A stretch of DNA of 64,000 bases, taken from Brachionus plicatilis. Its lineage: Eukaryota > Rotifera > Eurotatoria > Ploima > Brachionidae. Location: contig QEOQ01000316.1 of the NCBI GenBank assembly GCA_010279815.1, positions 1,821,161 to 1,885,160 of the forward strand, given 5' to 3'. The notes below the pieces were generated by a model. It ran no database searches. It was not told where the DNA came from and saw only the letters and a program-made list of their open reading frames with translations. Shown piece by piece: positions 1-10,157 of the stretch; the stretch's first letter is position 1; each line of letters starts with the position of its first letter. A program made the translations under genes and the position numbers.

Positions 1-396
1 ATAGTAAGGTGAATCACCGTGAAGTGACGTTTGATCTAAATCTTTTGGATACAATTTGATATAACCACCACCACAGTCAATCTTTTGTTCGTGTTTTACA
101 GTAAATTGAATGACAAGGGATTTGCCTTCGTTCGAGAATGGCTCGAGTTTAGCTGAAATTCCATAAAACCGAGCGTCTTGCGATGTCTGAATGCCAACAT
201 CTTTCTCAGCATCACCGTAAAATTTACCATGAGACAATTTAAAAGCGCCTTGTTCATCTCCTTTAAATGTTGATTCAACCCATCGCTTTTTAAAGGTATC
301 TTCACTTTCAAATCTTTCATCAAAGTAAACAGTTTTGTCTGAGATGACTCTTTCGGCCAAAGCCAAAGCCATTACGGCTATTAGAAACTTGTTCAT
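1..396 (-). CDS. CALR: calreticulin, second copy (5' part only, runs off window)
   Basis: Reading leftwards from the ATG at 396, this encodes residues 1-132 of a calreticulin, and the window edge cuts it within the lectin domain. It aligns without gaps to the full gene at 4924-6159. By eye there are two coding differences: one silent (Glu30) and one replacement (Ala34 to Thr). The signal peptide and the first calreticulin signature (KHEQ...CGGGY, residues 101-111) are intact. The second signature begins just beyond the edge. Nothing in the visible part is broken, so it may be a functional tandem paralogue; only sequence to the left can tell whether it is complete. Confidence 0.9.
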   Translation of the reverse strand, partial: MNKFLIAVMALALAERVISDKTVYFDERFESEDTFKKRWVESTFKGDEQGAFKLSHGKFYGDAEKDVGIQTSQDARFYGISAKLEPFSNEGKSLVIQFTVKHEQKIDCGGGYIKLYPKDLDQTSLHGDSPYY

Positions 397-447
397 TTTT
401 GTTTCAATCTTACCAAAACATGTGTTTGTGATTTAGTAAATTGAAGA

Positions 448-457
448 TTTTTATAAG
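448..457 (-). promoter_or_regulatory. TATA box of calreticulin copy 2
   Basis: On the minus strand this reads CTTATAAAAA, about 52-61 nt upstream of the ATG at 396. It is identical to the element before the complete gene, so the duplicated copy kept its core promoter. Confidence 0.5.
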
Positions 458-1040
458 TAGAAATATTCCTTTACAAAATGAACTTTTGTTCTCTTTTATT
501 TTTAAATGGGAAATTCTTTCAAAAGTTGTGTTCAATTTTTGTTGGTTGATAATTTTTTGTTTTTACTAAATCGACAAAAAAATTGTCTTCAACTTTTAAT
601 ATTATTTTCTCTTGACTTTGTATATGGCAATAGAAAAATTTTTCGTTGGCAATTTTTCAAAATTTACGATTCAATTTTTCTGATATCTCCTAATTTTAAC
701 CAATTATTTTGTTACAACGTTGATACACGTTTATTAATTAAATTCATTTTATGCTTATTTATCTTTCCCTTTTATATATAGTTATAAATATCTTAACTTT
801 TGTTAAATCTAATTGATTATAATATATTTTTAGATTTTTGGAACACCCTTTAAATGTTTTGTTGGTTTTCCACGTTATCTTATCAATTTGTCACGAAACA
901 TGTGATTATTATCACTTTCTCAATTGTGACAATCACTTGTCACTTTACAATTTTTTACAAGTCATTAAATATCAAAAAATAATGTTAAATATAAAAATAT
1001 AAAAACCTTTGTATTTATAAATATATATTTTTACCTAATC

Positions 1041-1102
1041 ATGAATCCAGGCAATTTTGAACCTTGCTTAGTCTTTGCTTTCAGTCAAATGGTAAAAATT
1101 AT
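1041..1102. repeat. short dispersed direct repeat, copy 1
   Basis: The segment starting ATGAATCCAGGCAATTTTGA and ending GGTAAAAATTAT recurs at 1924-1981 in the same orientation. The copies differ mainly by a few missing bases in the middle. Probably a fragment of an interspersed repeat family. Confidence 0.75.
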
Positions 1103-1725
1103 ACAACTCAGGGAAAAAAAAATGTGTATGGTCACATAAAAAGTACGCTTGTCACCAAACGAATATTAATGTTCACCAAATTCTTTCAGAAATAAGCAAA
1201 TTTATATTTTTCAAATTATCTTTTATATTATTAAATTAAATAAAAATGAAATGATATTGTAATTTTAAACATGGTAAAAATATATAAGAATTTGAATATT
1301 CTTTATGCAAAAAAAAACTGAGTTGATTGAAAAAATGGAAAATGAACAAACATAGTTGTCCTAAGATACTAAAGATTTGATCAGGAAAATTTTAAGTGGT
1401 AAACCTTTTTAATTTGATCTATGCAGTAAAAAATAAATTAATGGCGAATTAGTTCAAAATTTCATAAAAGTAAAAGAATTCAATATTTTTAATTTTTATG
1501 TATTATACTTTTATGAATTTTTGAGACTTTTCGCTATTAGGTTTTGTATTTGAATTAGACTTTAATTTTAACAAATAATATGAATAAATAAAATCGATTT
1601 ATTTTTTTATTATTATTAATCCTATAGATCACCAAATTAATGACAATTTTTACCTTATTATTTTAATTTGTTATTTATTCAAAATTATTTTGTTTATAAA
1701 TTATTTACAAAAACTTAAGAAAAAG

Positions 1726-1749
1726 CTGGACTGATAATTATCAGTCCAG
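1726..1749. repeat. perfect 24-nt palindrome
   Basis: The half site CTGGACTGATAA is followed immediately by its exact reverse complement. It is unusually GC-rich for the surroundings and would form a 12-bp stem with no loop. No function can be assigned. Confidence 0.8.
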
Positions 1750-1923
1750 AGAGAAAAAGCCTATAAAAAGATTTTAAAAATTTAAAAATTTGAAGTCTTA
1801 TCGACCGATCTAAAATGAATTATCTGGGTTTGATTTTATTTCAATTTTGATTATGATTCTATCATGGACTTGTTTTTCGTTTGAATTTTGATTTTCATTT
1901 ATTTATTTAAAATTTTATTTGGG

Positions 1924-1981
1924 ATGAATCCAGGCAATTTTGAACCTTAGTCTTTCCTCTCAGTCAAATGGTAAAAATTAT
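1924..1981. repeat. short dispersed direct repeat, copy 2
   Basis: Partner of 1041-1102, about 880 bp away in direct orientation. Confidence 0.75.
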
Positions 1982-2479
1982 GCGTTCCATCGAAAATAAA
2001 ATTAAATGTTATATTACAATGAAAAAAAGAACATTATTCTTTTAATTTGTTTTTAGCTATTACAATGAAAACTTCGAGAGTCATTTCTGACTTTTTTTTT
2101 TGACCAACTGTGAGCTAAAATTGTGATCCAGGCTCACCTTATCTTTTTTTTGATTTAAGTTATCCAATTTATGCCTTTAATTTTTTCAAAATTTTCAAAT
2201 CAAAATATTCAAAAAAAAATCTTCTCCTTTGATATTTTAAGAGTCTTGAATTTACTTATCAAAGTTAAAAAATCTTTTTGTTAAGAATAATAAATTGTTT
2301 TAATGGAAATGAAATAAAGAAATAAAAATAATTAATTTTCGTATTCGATTTTATTGAAAAATTATAAATGTTTTTCAAAAGATAAAAAATTATTAGACTT
2401 TGTAAATTGATTACATACTAATTAAAATCAATTTATGATAATCTAAGAATTAAGAATTTTTTTAGAGCTCTTAATTCAA

Positions 2480-2566
2480 ATTATTAGCGATGGTAAACTG
2501 AGCGGCATTGGTATTCGCGGTGTCATCTTGAAAGTGCTTAAATCAATTTTACTAAATAAAATAAGT
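2480..2566 (+). pseudogene. possible non-LTR reverse transcriptase fragment
   Basis: The plus-strand frame from 2492 reads KLSGIGIRGVILKVLKS. This resembles the GIRG...LKS segment of LINE reverse transcriptases, which precedes the catalytic core. The open stretch is only about 25 codons and nothing else of the enzyme is visible, so this is a weak call on a single motif. Confidence 0.25.
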
Positions 2567-3028
2567 TAAAAAAACTAAATTTAATTAACTTTTAACTAAT
2601 TTTGTAAGTATTTAGTGGAATCAATAAGATTTATTTTCACTTAAATAGCCAAAACAAATGACCCCATCAATGCTACCGTCAATCCATTTCCCGGCCCTAT
2701 ATAATATAAAGAATAAATATTCTTCAAAAATTATTTTTTCAAATTATTACATTTCAAAATTTTATATAATTTATCAAAAAAATATTTAATACTAATTTAA
2801 TTTAATAAAAGATTTTAGAGTTCAAAATATTTTTTTGTTGAAAACTAAAACCAGACTTCAATTCAAATCAAAGTCATGACTTGATTTAAGCCTAAGATAA
2901 GAATTTAAATACATAAATTTATGACTTTTACTTAAAGGACTATTTAAATGAAACTCTTTCAAATTTTTTATTTTATTTTATATCAATTTTATATGAGCAT
3001 AAATAATATCTCTCCAGAAATCCAGTTA

Positions 3029-3895
3029 AAATCTTGACTAATTTAGTAAAAAAATAACAAAATGAATAAACAATTAACTAATTCAGTTTATAATATTTAT
3101 TTCAGAAAAAGAACACAAAAAATAAAAAAATATAACAAGAAAAGATGAAAAAACACTAATTCAATTAAATCATAACTTTATTTTAAATTTATTCACTAAT
3201 TAAGCAAAAAAAATTTACATAAAAAAAATAAAAAAATTACCTATTTTTTAAAAAAACACAAAAACACAAAAAAAAATTTTATTTTTATTTTTTTACTTCT
3301 TCTTAAAGGAGGTTAATTCAATTCAATATACAAATAAATAAATGAAGCTTTAAAAAAAATATATTTATAAATATAAAAAAGAAGAAATTTGTTTGGTTGA
3401 ACATCATCGTCTTCGTCATCGTCTCCGAGTGATTCAATGCCAATTTCTTTGTTTGAAACTAACTCAGATGGTTGAAATTCGAGTGCAGATTTTGTTTTGA
3501 TAGGTGCTCCTCTTTTGCGCTTGTTGCATATAGGAATATCCAGAGCTATATTATCAAAATTCATTAATTTCAATCAATAAGCACAACCTATTATGTGGTT
3601 ACAAAAATAATTTTTTAACGCAAAAATGTAAAAAAAGGTTTTTATTGTCCAAATGGTTGTACAAGAAAAAAATAGGTAATTTTTTATTTATTTTTATGTA
3701 AATTTTTTTTTGCTTAATTAGTGAATAAATTTAAAATAAAGTTATTATTTAATTTAATTAGTGTTTTTTCATCTTTTTCTGTTATATTTTTTTATTTTTT
3801 GTGTTCTTTTTCTGAAATAAATATTATAAACTGAATTAGTTAATTGTTTATTCATTTTGTTATTTTTTTAATAAATTAGTGAAGATTTTTCTAAA
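3029..3895. mobile_element. DNA element with long (about 225-bp) terminal inverted repeats
   Basis: The left arm, about 3029-3252, is the reverse complement of the right arm, about 3665-3895, with only scattered mismatches. Matching landmarks include AACAAAATGAATAAACAATT on the left and its complement on the right. The 410-bp centre holds a short open frame on the minus strand. Long inverted repeats around a transposase-tail-like peptide suggest a non-autonomous Mutator-like (MULE) foldback element. The family is inferred; the inverted repeat is directly visible. Confidence 0.75.
3313..3573 (-). pseudogene. transposase C-terminal remnant inside the 3.0-3.9 kb element
   Basis: An 86-codon frame with a basic patch NKRKRGAPIKTKSALEFQ (residues 17-34), then an acidic run GDDDEDDD, then low-complexity AT-rich sequence. 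A cluster of the type KRKRGRPxKxKxAL followed by acidic residues is typical of the tails of SWIM/MULE-type transposases. Being confined to the centre of an inverted-repeat element supports a transposon origin. No catalytic domain is present, so it is at most a leftover exon. Confidence 0.4.
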
Positions 3896-4923
3896 TTTGT
3901 GGTGACGTTTACTGACGTTCATTTTATATCAGTCAATAAATTTTTTGTATCATATAAACTTTTTATTTTTTAGCCAAAAATAAATTTTTTAAAGCTTCTA
4001 AAATAACAGACTAAGAGATCAATTGCTTTTATTGCTTTTTAATTTTATGCAAACATTTTGAATTAATATAAAGTAAAACTTAATTTCACAATATAGGTCT
4101 AATTAAAGAAGAAAAAAATTTTAAATTTATGTATTTAAAGTTGAAAATTATTTTGACCTAAAATAGAAAGCCTTAATATCGTAATTTTTCGAAAATATTA
4201 AATCAATTATTTAATTTTTATAATTATGAAAAATAAAGTAAAGTCGATGATATAAAATATTGAAAGATCTAATGATTAATTGATTTAAATATTTTTTTTA
4301 AATCTATTTAAAAAAATTAAATAAATCAGGGTAAGAAATCGAGTAAGAAATTTTTTGACGAAATTAATTGATGAGGTTTACTAATGTCAGAAATACATAT
4401 AATTTGCCAAAACAAAAATTAAGATCATTTTTAAATAAAAAATAAATAAACAAAAAATTTTATTTAAAAATTGAAAGAAAAAAAGATTAAAATTTTTAAA
4501 AAATGGACAAATTATAAATCCCACATTCCCTGATAGCATTAGGGAATGAAGCTCAAAAATAATAATTTTGTCAAAAATCATTTTAAATAAGTGAATATTT
4601 TCCATAATTTTTGAAACAACAGAAAGCAAGGTATATCACTGAAATTATATAATTAGTTTTTAATTATTATTAGATAGTGTTCAGAAAATATTCGTTTACA
4701 AGAAAAATTACTCATTTTTAAAAAAAAAAAGGCGTTCTTGAAAATTTACGGATCAATATAAAATTAATAAAAAAAAATTTTTAGAAAAATCTGATATTGG
4801 AATTAAATTTTTTAATTTAAAACAAAAAAATCAAAAAATTGTCTAAAATAAAATTGATAAATAAAAAAAAATTAAAAATATCAATGTGAATTATGAAGTT
4901 TGAAATGAGCTAGTTTTTTTATT
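3896..4923. other. intergenic, nothing recognised
   Basis: Very AT-rich spacer downstream of the calreticulin stop codon, with only short fortuitous frames. Confidence 0.6.
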
Positions 4924-6159
4924 TTACAATTCATCTTTTTCAGCATCATTAGATTCGGTATCAACATCAGCTGGTTCATCGGTTTCATTTTCACCTTTAT
5001 CTTGGCTCGCTTTTTCAGCTTCCTCTTGTTTGCGTTTCTCTTCTTCGCGTTGTCGCTGTTCTTCGTCTAGTTTTTCTTTGGCTTTTTGTTCAGCTTCTTT
5101 GGTTTGACCCCATGTTTCATTACCGATTTGCTCAGCATAAGCTTCGTTATCAGTAACTAAAATGTTGTCGAAAATTGTTCCTGATTTTACTTGCCACAAG
5201 TCAAAGCCAACAGCACCGATGTCAGTGTATCTATACAAGAAGTCATCAGAAGCATAATCTGGATTGTCGATTTCAGGATGAATCCATGGTCCCTTGTAGT
5301 TTGGATTATCTACTTGTTTTGGTTTCCATTCGCCTTTGTATTCTGGGTTGTTGATTTTTGGTGGAGCCCATTCACCGTCCATTTCATCGTCCCAATCGTC
5401 TGGTTTTTTGGCATCAGGATCCGGAATGAATTCTGGTTTATCCCAGTCTTCTGGTTTGGTATCAGTTGGATCATCGATTTTTTCATTGTCTTCCCAGTCA
5501 TCTGGCTTTTTGGCGTTTGGATCTGGAATTTTTTTTGGCGCCAAAAAGTCCCAGTCTTCTTCCAACTTGCCTGATTCTACTTTTTCGTTGTCAATTTTAA
5601 CCACATATGTATTGTCCGGATTCAGTACTAGTGTATACAAATGACTAAGCTCATCGTCTTTACATTTAATCTCTTTTTTGGTCAATAAATTTTTTCCTTT
5701 ATAATTGAAGATAACGTGTACTTTTTTGGTCGAGTATCCACAAATGTCTGGTCCAAACATAATATAGTAAGGTGAATCACCGTGAAGTGACGTTTGATCT
5801 AAATCTTTTGGATACAATTTGATATAACCACCACCACAGTCAATCTTTTGTTCGTGTTTTACAGTAAATTGAATGACAAGGGATTTGCCTTCGTTCGAGA
5901 ATGGCTCGAGTTTAGCTGAAATTCCATAAAACCGAGCGTCTTGCGATGTCTGAATGCCAACATCTTTCTCAGCATCACCGTAAAATTTACCATGAGACAA
6001 TTTAAAAGCGCCTTGTTCATCTCCTTTAAATGTTGATTCAACCCATCGCTTTTTAAAGGCATCTTCACTCTCAAATCTTTCATCAAAGTAAACAGTTTTG
6101 TCTGAGATGACTCTTTCGGCCAAAGCCAAAGCCATTACGGCTATTAGAAACTTGTTCAT
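4924..6159 (-). CDS. CALR: calreticulin, complete
   Basis: An intronless 411-aa protein: the Ca2+-binding lectin chaperone of the endoplasmic reticulum, which retains and helps fold N-glycosylated proteins. The hydrophobic start (residues 1-19) is a signal peptide. Both family signatures are present: KHEQKIDCGGGYIKLYP (101-117) and IMFGPDICG (133-141), including the disulfide pair Cys108/Cys140. The proline-rich P-domain arm has three IPDPxAKKPDDWxD-type repeats (211-258) followed by three GxWxPxxIxNPxY repeats (262-302). The C-terminal tail is long and acidic and ends in KDEL, the ER-retrieval signal. Length and domain order are normal for the family. A second, nearly identical copy starts at the left window edge in the same orientation. 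Confidence 0.98.
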   Translation of the reverse strand: MNKFLIAVMALALAERVISDKTVYFDERFESEDAFKKRWVESTFKGDEQGAFKLSHGKFYGDAEKDVGIQTSQDARFYGISAKLEPFSNEGKSLVIQFTVKHEQKIDCGGGYIKLYPKDLDQTSLHGDSPYYIMFGPDICGYSTKKVHVIFNYKGKNLLTKKEIKCKDDELSHLYTLVLNPDNTYVVKIDNEKVESGKLEEDWDFLAPKKIPDPNAKKPDDWEDNEKIDDPTDTKPEDWDKPEFIPDPDAKKPDDWDDEMDGEWAPPKINNPEYKGEWKPKQVDNPNYKGPWIHPEIDNPDYASDDFLYRYTDIGAVGFDLWQVKSGTIFDNILVTDNEAYAEQIGNETWGQTKEAEQKAKEKLDEEQRQREEEKRKQEEAEKASQDKGENETDEPADVDTESNDAEKDEL

Positions 6160-6484
6160 TTTTGTTTCAATCTTACCAAAACTTGTGTTTGTGATTTAGT
6201 AAATTGAAGATTTTTATAAGTAGAAATATTCCTTTACAAAATGAACTTTTGTTCTCTTTTATTTTTAAATGGGAAATTCTTTCAAAAGTTGTGTTCAATT
6301 TTTGTTGGTTGATAATTTTTTGTTTTTACTAAATCGACAAAAAAATTGTCTTCAACTTTTAATATTATTTTCTCTTGACTTTGTATATGGCAATAGAAAA
6401 ATTTTTCGTTGGCAATTTTTCAAAATTTGCGACTTAATTTTTCTGATATCTCCTAATTTTAACCAATTATTTTGTTACAACGTT
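5764..6484. repeat. direct duplication, right copy (partner 1-721)
   Basis: Right-hand copy of the calreticulin duplication; similarity ends at 6484, 325 bp upstream of the start codon. Confidence 0.95.
6211..6220 (-). promoter_or_regulatory. TATA box of calreticulin
   Basis: Minus-strand CTTATAAAAA, 52-61 nt upstream of the ATG at 6159. It predicts a very short 5' leader of about 25 nt and is conserved in the duplicate. Confidence 0.55.
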
Positions 6485-7935
6485 TTTTCTTAGAATTTTC
6501 TTTTTATCGTTCTACTTTTATTTTATTTACGATATTTTTTTTTATCTTTTAAAGTAATTTTTTATTTAGTATTTTTCAACTTACCATTTTACAATGTGAC
6601 ATTCATTTGATTTTTTAAAATATTTTACATCCTACTTGTTCGATATCAAATTTATTGAAACAATCTCTTTAACTTTAAAAATTGAAAATTTATTAATCTT
6701 GATTTATCGTCTTTTTCCTAAATCATATCTGATCCTTTATTATCATATTTCATTTTTATTTTTAACCGCTATATTTTTTCATGTTTTTCGAATTGTACAC
6801 TAAATACTGGTTCCATATTTTCAGATTTTATGATTAATTTGAAATAAAAACTCTTTTATCAAAATAAAAACATTGAAAAGTATTAATTGGATACTATTTA
6901 ATATTTAATATAAATATTTCTGCCAAATTTTTGTTAAAACAATTATTCCAAGAAAAATTAAGACTATACAGTTTTTTTTTTTAAATTAATTTAATTTTAA
7001 TTGTTCAAAATCATCAATTAAAATTCAGGACAATAAAATTAATAATAATAATAATAATATAAGTTACAATAAGCTAGCAATCTAGACTTGCGATGATGAG
7101 AAACATTAGGATGCCATCTATGGTAACTGGTAATAAAATTTTAATTTTGCATTTTTAAATTTTGTTGAAAATTATGAGAACATTTTTTGAATATGATTTT
7201 ATTTTTTAAATGGAAATTTTAATTACGCCATTTAATATTCATGAATATTTGGATCAATAATTAAAAAACTTCACTTATAAATTTGATAAAATTTTACAAT
7301 TTTATTTTTGATATATTTTTTTGTTTTCGCCACTTGACTATAAAATCAATTGTAATTATATTGGAGCTTTTTTATTATCTATGCCTTTAGGGTTTTGATA
7401 ACAATAAATTTTGTAATACCTCAAAAAAATTAATCATTTATTTAAGCAGCGATAAATTGTTTTTTTTAATTTTTAATTTTTTCTTTATAAAAACAAATGA
7501 CTAAAAAAAACAAAATTAGCTTGACCGAATATTCAGTTGGCGGGTTATGTTTTTTTAAAAGGATTTATAAAAAGGTGCATTTAAATCATAAATTGAGCGA
7601 AACTAATTAAACACAGTTTTTCTAAATTATTAACAGATTTTGAATCGTACTCATTGGAAGTGGGAGGAAAAGTCACATGAAATAATTTAAATTAATTAAA
7701 TTTAAGTTTTCTCAAAGCAATTTTTATTCTCTTTTTAATTCTCTTTTTCGTTTTGTTTTTATTTTCAAATTGATTTTAAACTTTTAAGAAATGAATTTAT
7801 TTCTCTTTGACAAACCATCAATATTAATCAAAAAATATTTTAGATGATTAAAAAATTTTGAAGTGATTTCCGAAAAAAAATCATAACAATTAAATTTCAA
7901 TATTTTTGTTTACTAATTTTGACAAAAAAGGCGAG
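6485..7935. other. intergenic, nothing recognised
   Basis: AT-rich spacer between the divergent calreticulin and cysteine-rich genes. The only structure noted is a short (AAT)n run at about 7040-7060. Confidence 0.6.
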
Positions 7936-7943
7936 TATAAATA
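7936..7943 (+). promoter_or_regulatory. TATA box of the plus-strand cysteine-rich gene
   Basis: TATAAATA, 37-44 nt upstream of the ATG at 7980, in a good position for a transcript with a very short leader. Confidence 0.55.
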
Positions 7944-7979
7944 ATCATTGGGTCCTTTATTTTAGATACAAAGTTAAAA

Positions 7980-8733
7980 ATGAATCTCATATTTGGAGTC
8001 GGGATAGTTCTTTTTGTGGTAAATATTGGATATACCAAAGCAATTGGAAAGATTACCGATAATTTTTTTGATTTTTATTCGGCTTTGAAATTCCCAAATG
8101 AATTGTCTACTAAAAAGATAGATATTTTCTCTTATAAAAATAAAAAAATTCATCAATCAGAGCACAGTGAAAATTTGCTGCCGGAAAAACAAAAAAATTT
8201 GTCAAAGTTTGGCAAAAATACTAGCTTTAATTCTGGAAAAAATAAAAGGTATATTAAAACGTTTTTTGGTTTTATTAATTGATTTTTTTAGAGTTTTTAT
8301 TATGCCAAAAATTTACCATATGAAAAATGTGTATTTATCTCATGAGTGTAAAAGTTATTTGAAGTACCAGAGTGGACTGGACTGGCATTGTAACAAGATC
8401 ATGAAACACACAGATGACTTGGACAATCATTTGGACAAATCCTGCTATTGTTGGCTAGAATACGATTGCATAGAAAACGAGCAATTTTATTTCGATTTCG
8501 ACACAGAGGAGGAAAAAATCAATTTAAATGAGAGTTTAATTAAAAATTATGAGAAAAGATGTGAAAATGGCATGAAAGAATTTACCAATGTCAAATGGAA
8601 TTGTACAATTCAAGTCTATGACAATGAGTTGGATTTTGATGCTGATAATTTGTCAAATTTCGACTCTTATTGTGACTGCTATACAAAGAAAAAATGCCAT
8701 GAGTCAAAAGTAATTTATTTACATGATTTTTGA
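7980..8733 (+). CDS. secreted two-domain cysteine-rich protein A (family not recognised)
   Basis: Two exons, 7980-8248 and 8292-8733, around a 43-nt GT-AG intron; the frames join exactly to give 236 aa. Residues 1-20 look like a signal peptide. Residues 21-100 are polar, lysine-rich and without cysteine. Two tandem domains follow, each C-x11-W-x-C-x(17-22)-C-x-C-x5-C: Cys109, Trp121, Cys123, Cys141, Cys143, Cys149, then Cys180, Trp192, Cys194, Cys217, Cys219, Cys225. The linker between them is acidic. The convergent gene at 9444-10157 has the same pattern. Five cysteines per domain suggest two intradomain disulfides plus one pairing between domains or chains (inference). The two short frames either side of the intron should not be annotated separately. 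Function unknown. Confidence 0.82.
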
Positions 8734-9443
8734 TAAGATTTGATTAGACTTGAATTCATTTTTTTATTTTTTTTACATGGTTCTTAAATTATTGTTAATG
8801 TGTTTAGTAATTATTTTTTATAGATGCTTTTTTTTATTAAAACAGTTTAAAAAAATATTCATTCTTTTTTTTTTAAATAATTAAAATTTAGATTGTCATG
8901 AAATGTGTGGAAAAAACAACACTCAGCGAGAATCGAATCAATTGAAAAAATAATCCATTGTATTTAGCCTAAAACTTAAAAAATATTATTTTTGGTTAAT
9001 ATTTCCTTATTTAAGTAATGCTAGATTAATTTCGCATTTTTTATCATGTAGGAGGCGGAAATGATTTTTTTTTTAAATCTGAATAATAATTGTTTTAAAT
9101 CGCAGTCTACAATTAAAAATATCATTTCCTCTTATTAAATTATTTAAAAAAAAAAACAATAATGGAAGCGTAGATATTTTATTTTTGCTTAGTGTTTTTG
9201 TTAACCCCTCAGGCAAGCTCTGAAATTTGAGCTAAACTCAATACTAGATGACACATTTAATTATTTCAAAAGTGTGGAAAATATTTGAAGGTAAAATTTG
9301 ACGCATCAAAAAACTCTCTTTTTAAAAAAATATATTTTTCTACTCGGAAAAATAAAAATTTACAAAATAAATTAATTTAAATTTTTTTTTACAATTTAAT
9401 AATAATATAAAAAAACAATATATTATCTGAACTAATTTTAAAA
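8734..9443. other. 3' spacer between convergent cysteine-rich genes
   Basis: 710 bp of AT-rich sequence holding the 3' ends of both genes; no further coding or repeat structure seen. Confidence 0.6.
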
Positions 9444-10157
9444 CTAAGAGTAAAAATCGACAATTCTTTGATGAGTGCATGTTTCAATGAGAATACAATC
9501 ACATAAGTATTCTTCGTTCGGATCATTGTTTGCATTAGGGCTATTTTTGCGGATTGAGCACTTCCAACTCTTGTTCGTTTCTTTTCTGAGAACTTTCTCG
9601 CACTGAAAATCAGCACCGCGGTTTATTTTTTTTCGAGCATTGTCTCTCAATAGCCTTAACATATAACCATAACTAAAATAAAACAGTTCTTTCTTGGAAC
9701 AATCGTATGCATACGAACATACACAAAACAATGGTATTAGATTGTCTCTGTTGGTCTGTGTGGCCGGATCTTTTTTGTCCGACCTGGTGTACTTGACTTT
9801 GCATGTCCAATTTTTTCCATCTTCTTTTTTGAGATTGGTCTCGCATTCGCGACTTTGGGACATTTTTTTGTTAGCCTCGTTGATCGAAACGTTCCAAAAG
9901 TCCTTCAAAAACTCCATCAAATCCAAGTATCTGTTTTGGTTGTTGGTCGGTGACGAATTCATCGATGACATCAGAAATGCATAAGACGAATATTGTCTTG
10001 TGTCGTTTTGTTTCTTCCGGCTTGTTTCGTGAGTGACCGAGTTGCCGGATCGAAAGGGTCTCTTTTGGTTGATAATATAACAAGATCCGTATGTTAGGCA
10101 TATTAAAAAAGCTATTAACAAAAAATGTTGGAATGAAATATTTTGTATATTTTTCAT
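9444..10157 (-). CDS. secreted two-domain cysteine-rich protein B, paralogue of A
   Basis: A single-exon 237-aa protein. Residues 1-25 form a hydrophobic signal peptide. A Ser/Asn-rich, cysteine-free segment runs to about residue 100. Two domains with the same C-x11-W-x-C-x(18-25)-C-x-C-x5-C spacing as protein A follow: Cys105, Trp117, Cys119, Cys145, Cys147, Cys153, then Cys186, Trp198, Cys200, Cys219, Cys221, Cys227. Apart from these positions identity to A is low, so the duplication is old or the proteins evolve fast. It lacks the 43-nt intron of A. Tail-to-tail orientation suggests inverted duplication. I do not recognise the domain. Confidence 0.82.
   Translation of the reverse strand: MKNIQNISFQHFLLIAFLICLTYGSCYIINQKRPFRSGNSVTHETSRKKQNDTRQYSSYAFLMSSMNSSPTNNQNRYLDLMEFLKDFWNVSINEANKKMSQSRECETNLKKEDGKNWTCKVKYTRSDKKDPATQTNRDNLIPLFCVCSYAYDCSKKELFYFSYGYMLRLLRDNARKKINRGADFQCEKVLRKETNKSWKCSIRKNSPNANNDPNEEYLCDCILIETCTHQRIVDFYS

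Larger units (their letters stand above)
1..721. repeat. direct duplication, left copy (partner 5764-6484)
   Basis: Bases 1-721 match 5764-6484 at a constant offset of 5763 with about six substitutions and no indels. The block covers the first third of calreticulin, its 5' leader and about 325 bp upstream. Similarity stops abruptly after the shared GTTACAACGTT. The left limit is outside the window, so the duplicated unit may hold the whole gene. Confidence 0.95.
722..3028. other. intergenic, no host gene seen
   Basis: AT-rich sequence with no convincing reading frame. It holds two copies of a roughly 60-bp direct repeat, one perfect 24-nt palindrome and a very short LINE-like coding remnant, each listed separately. 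Confidence 0.6.

Noticed and set aside
506..781. 91-codon plus-strand frame present in both duplicate blocks
   Set aside because: The duplication itself explains its presence twice. Two of the three substitutions at 667-673 change amino acids, and the composition is that of AT-rich non-coding DNA.
5191..5574. Trp/Phe-rich plus-strand frame
   Set aside because: Antisense of the calreticulin P-domain repeats; the periodic Trp and Phe come from the repeated Pro-Asp codons.
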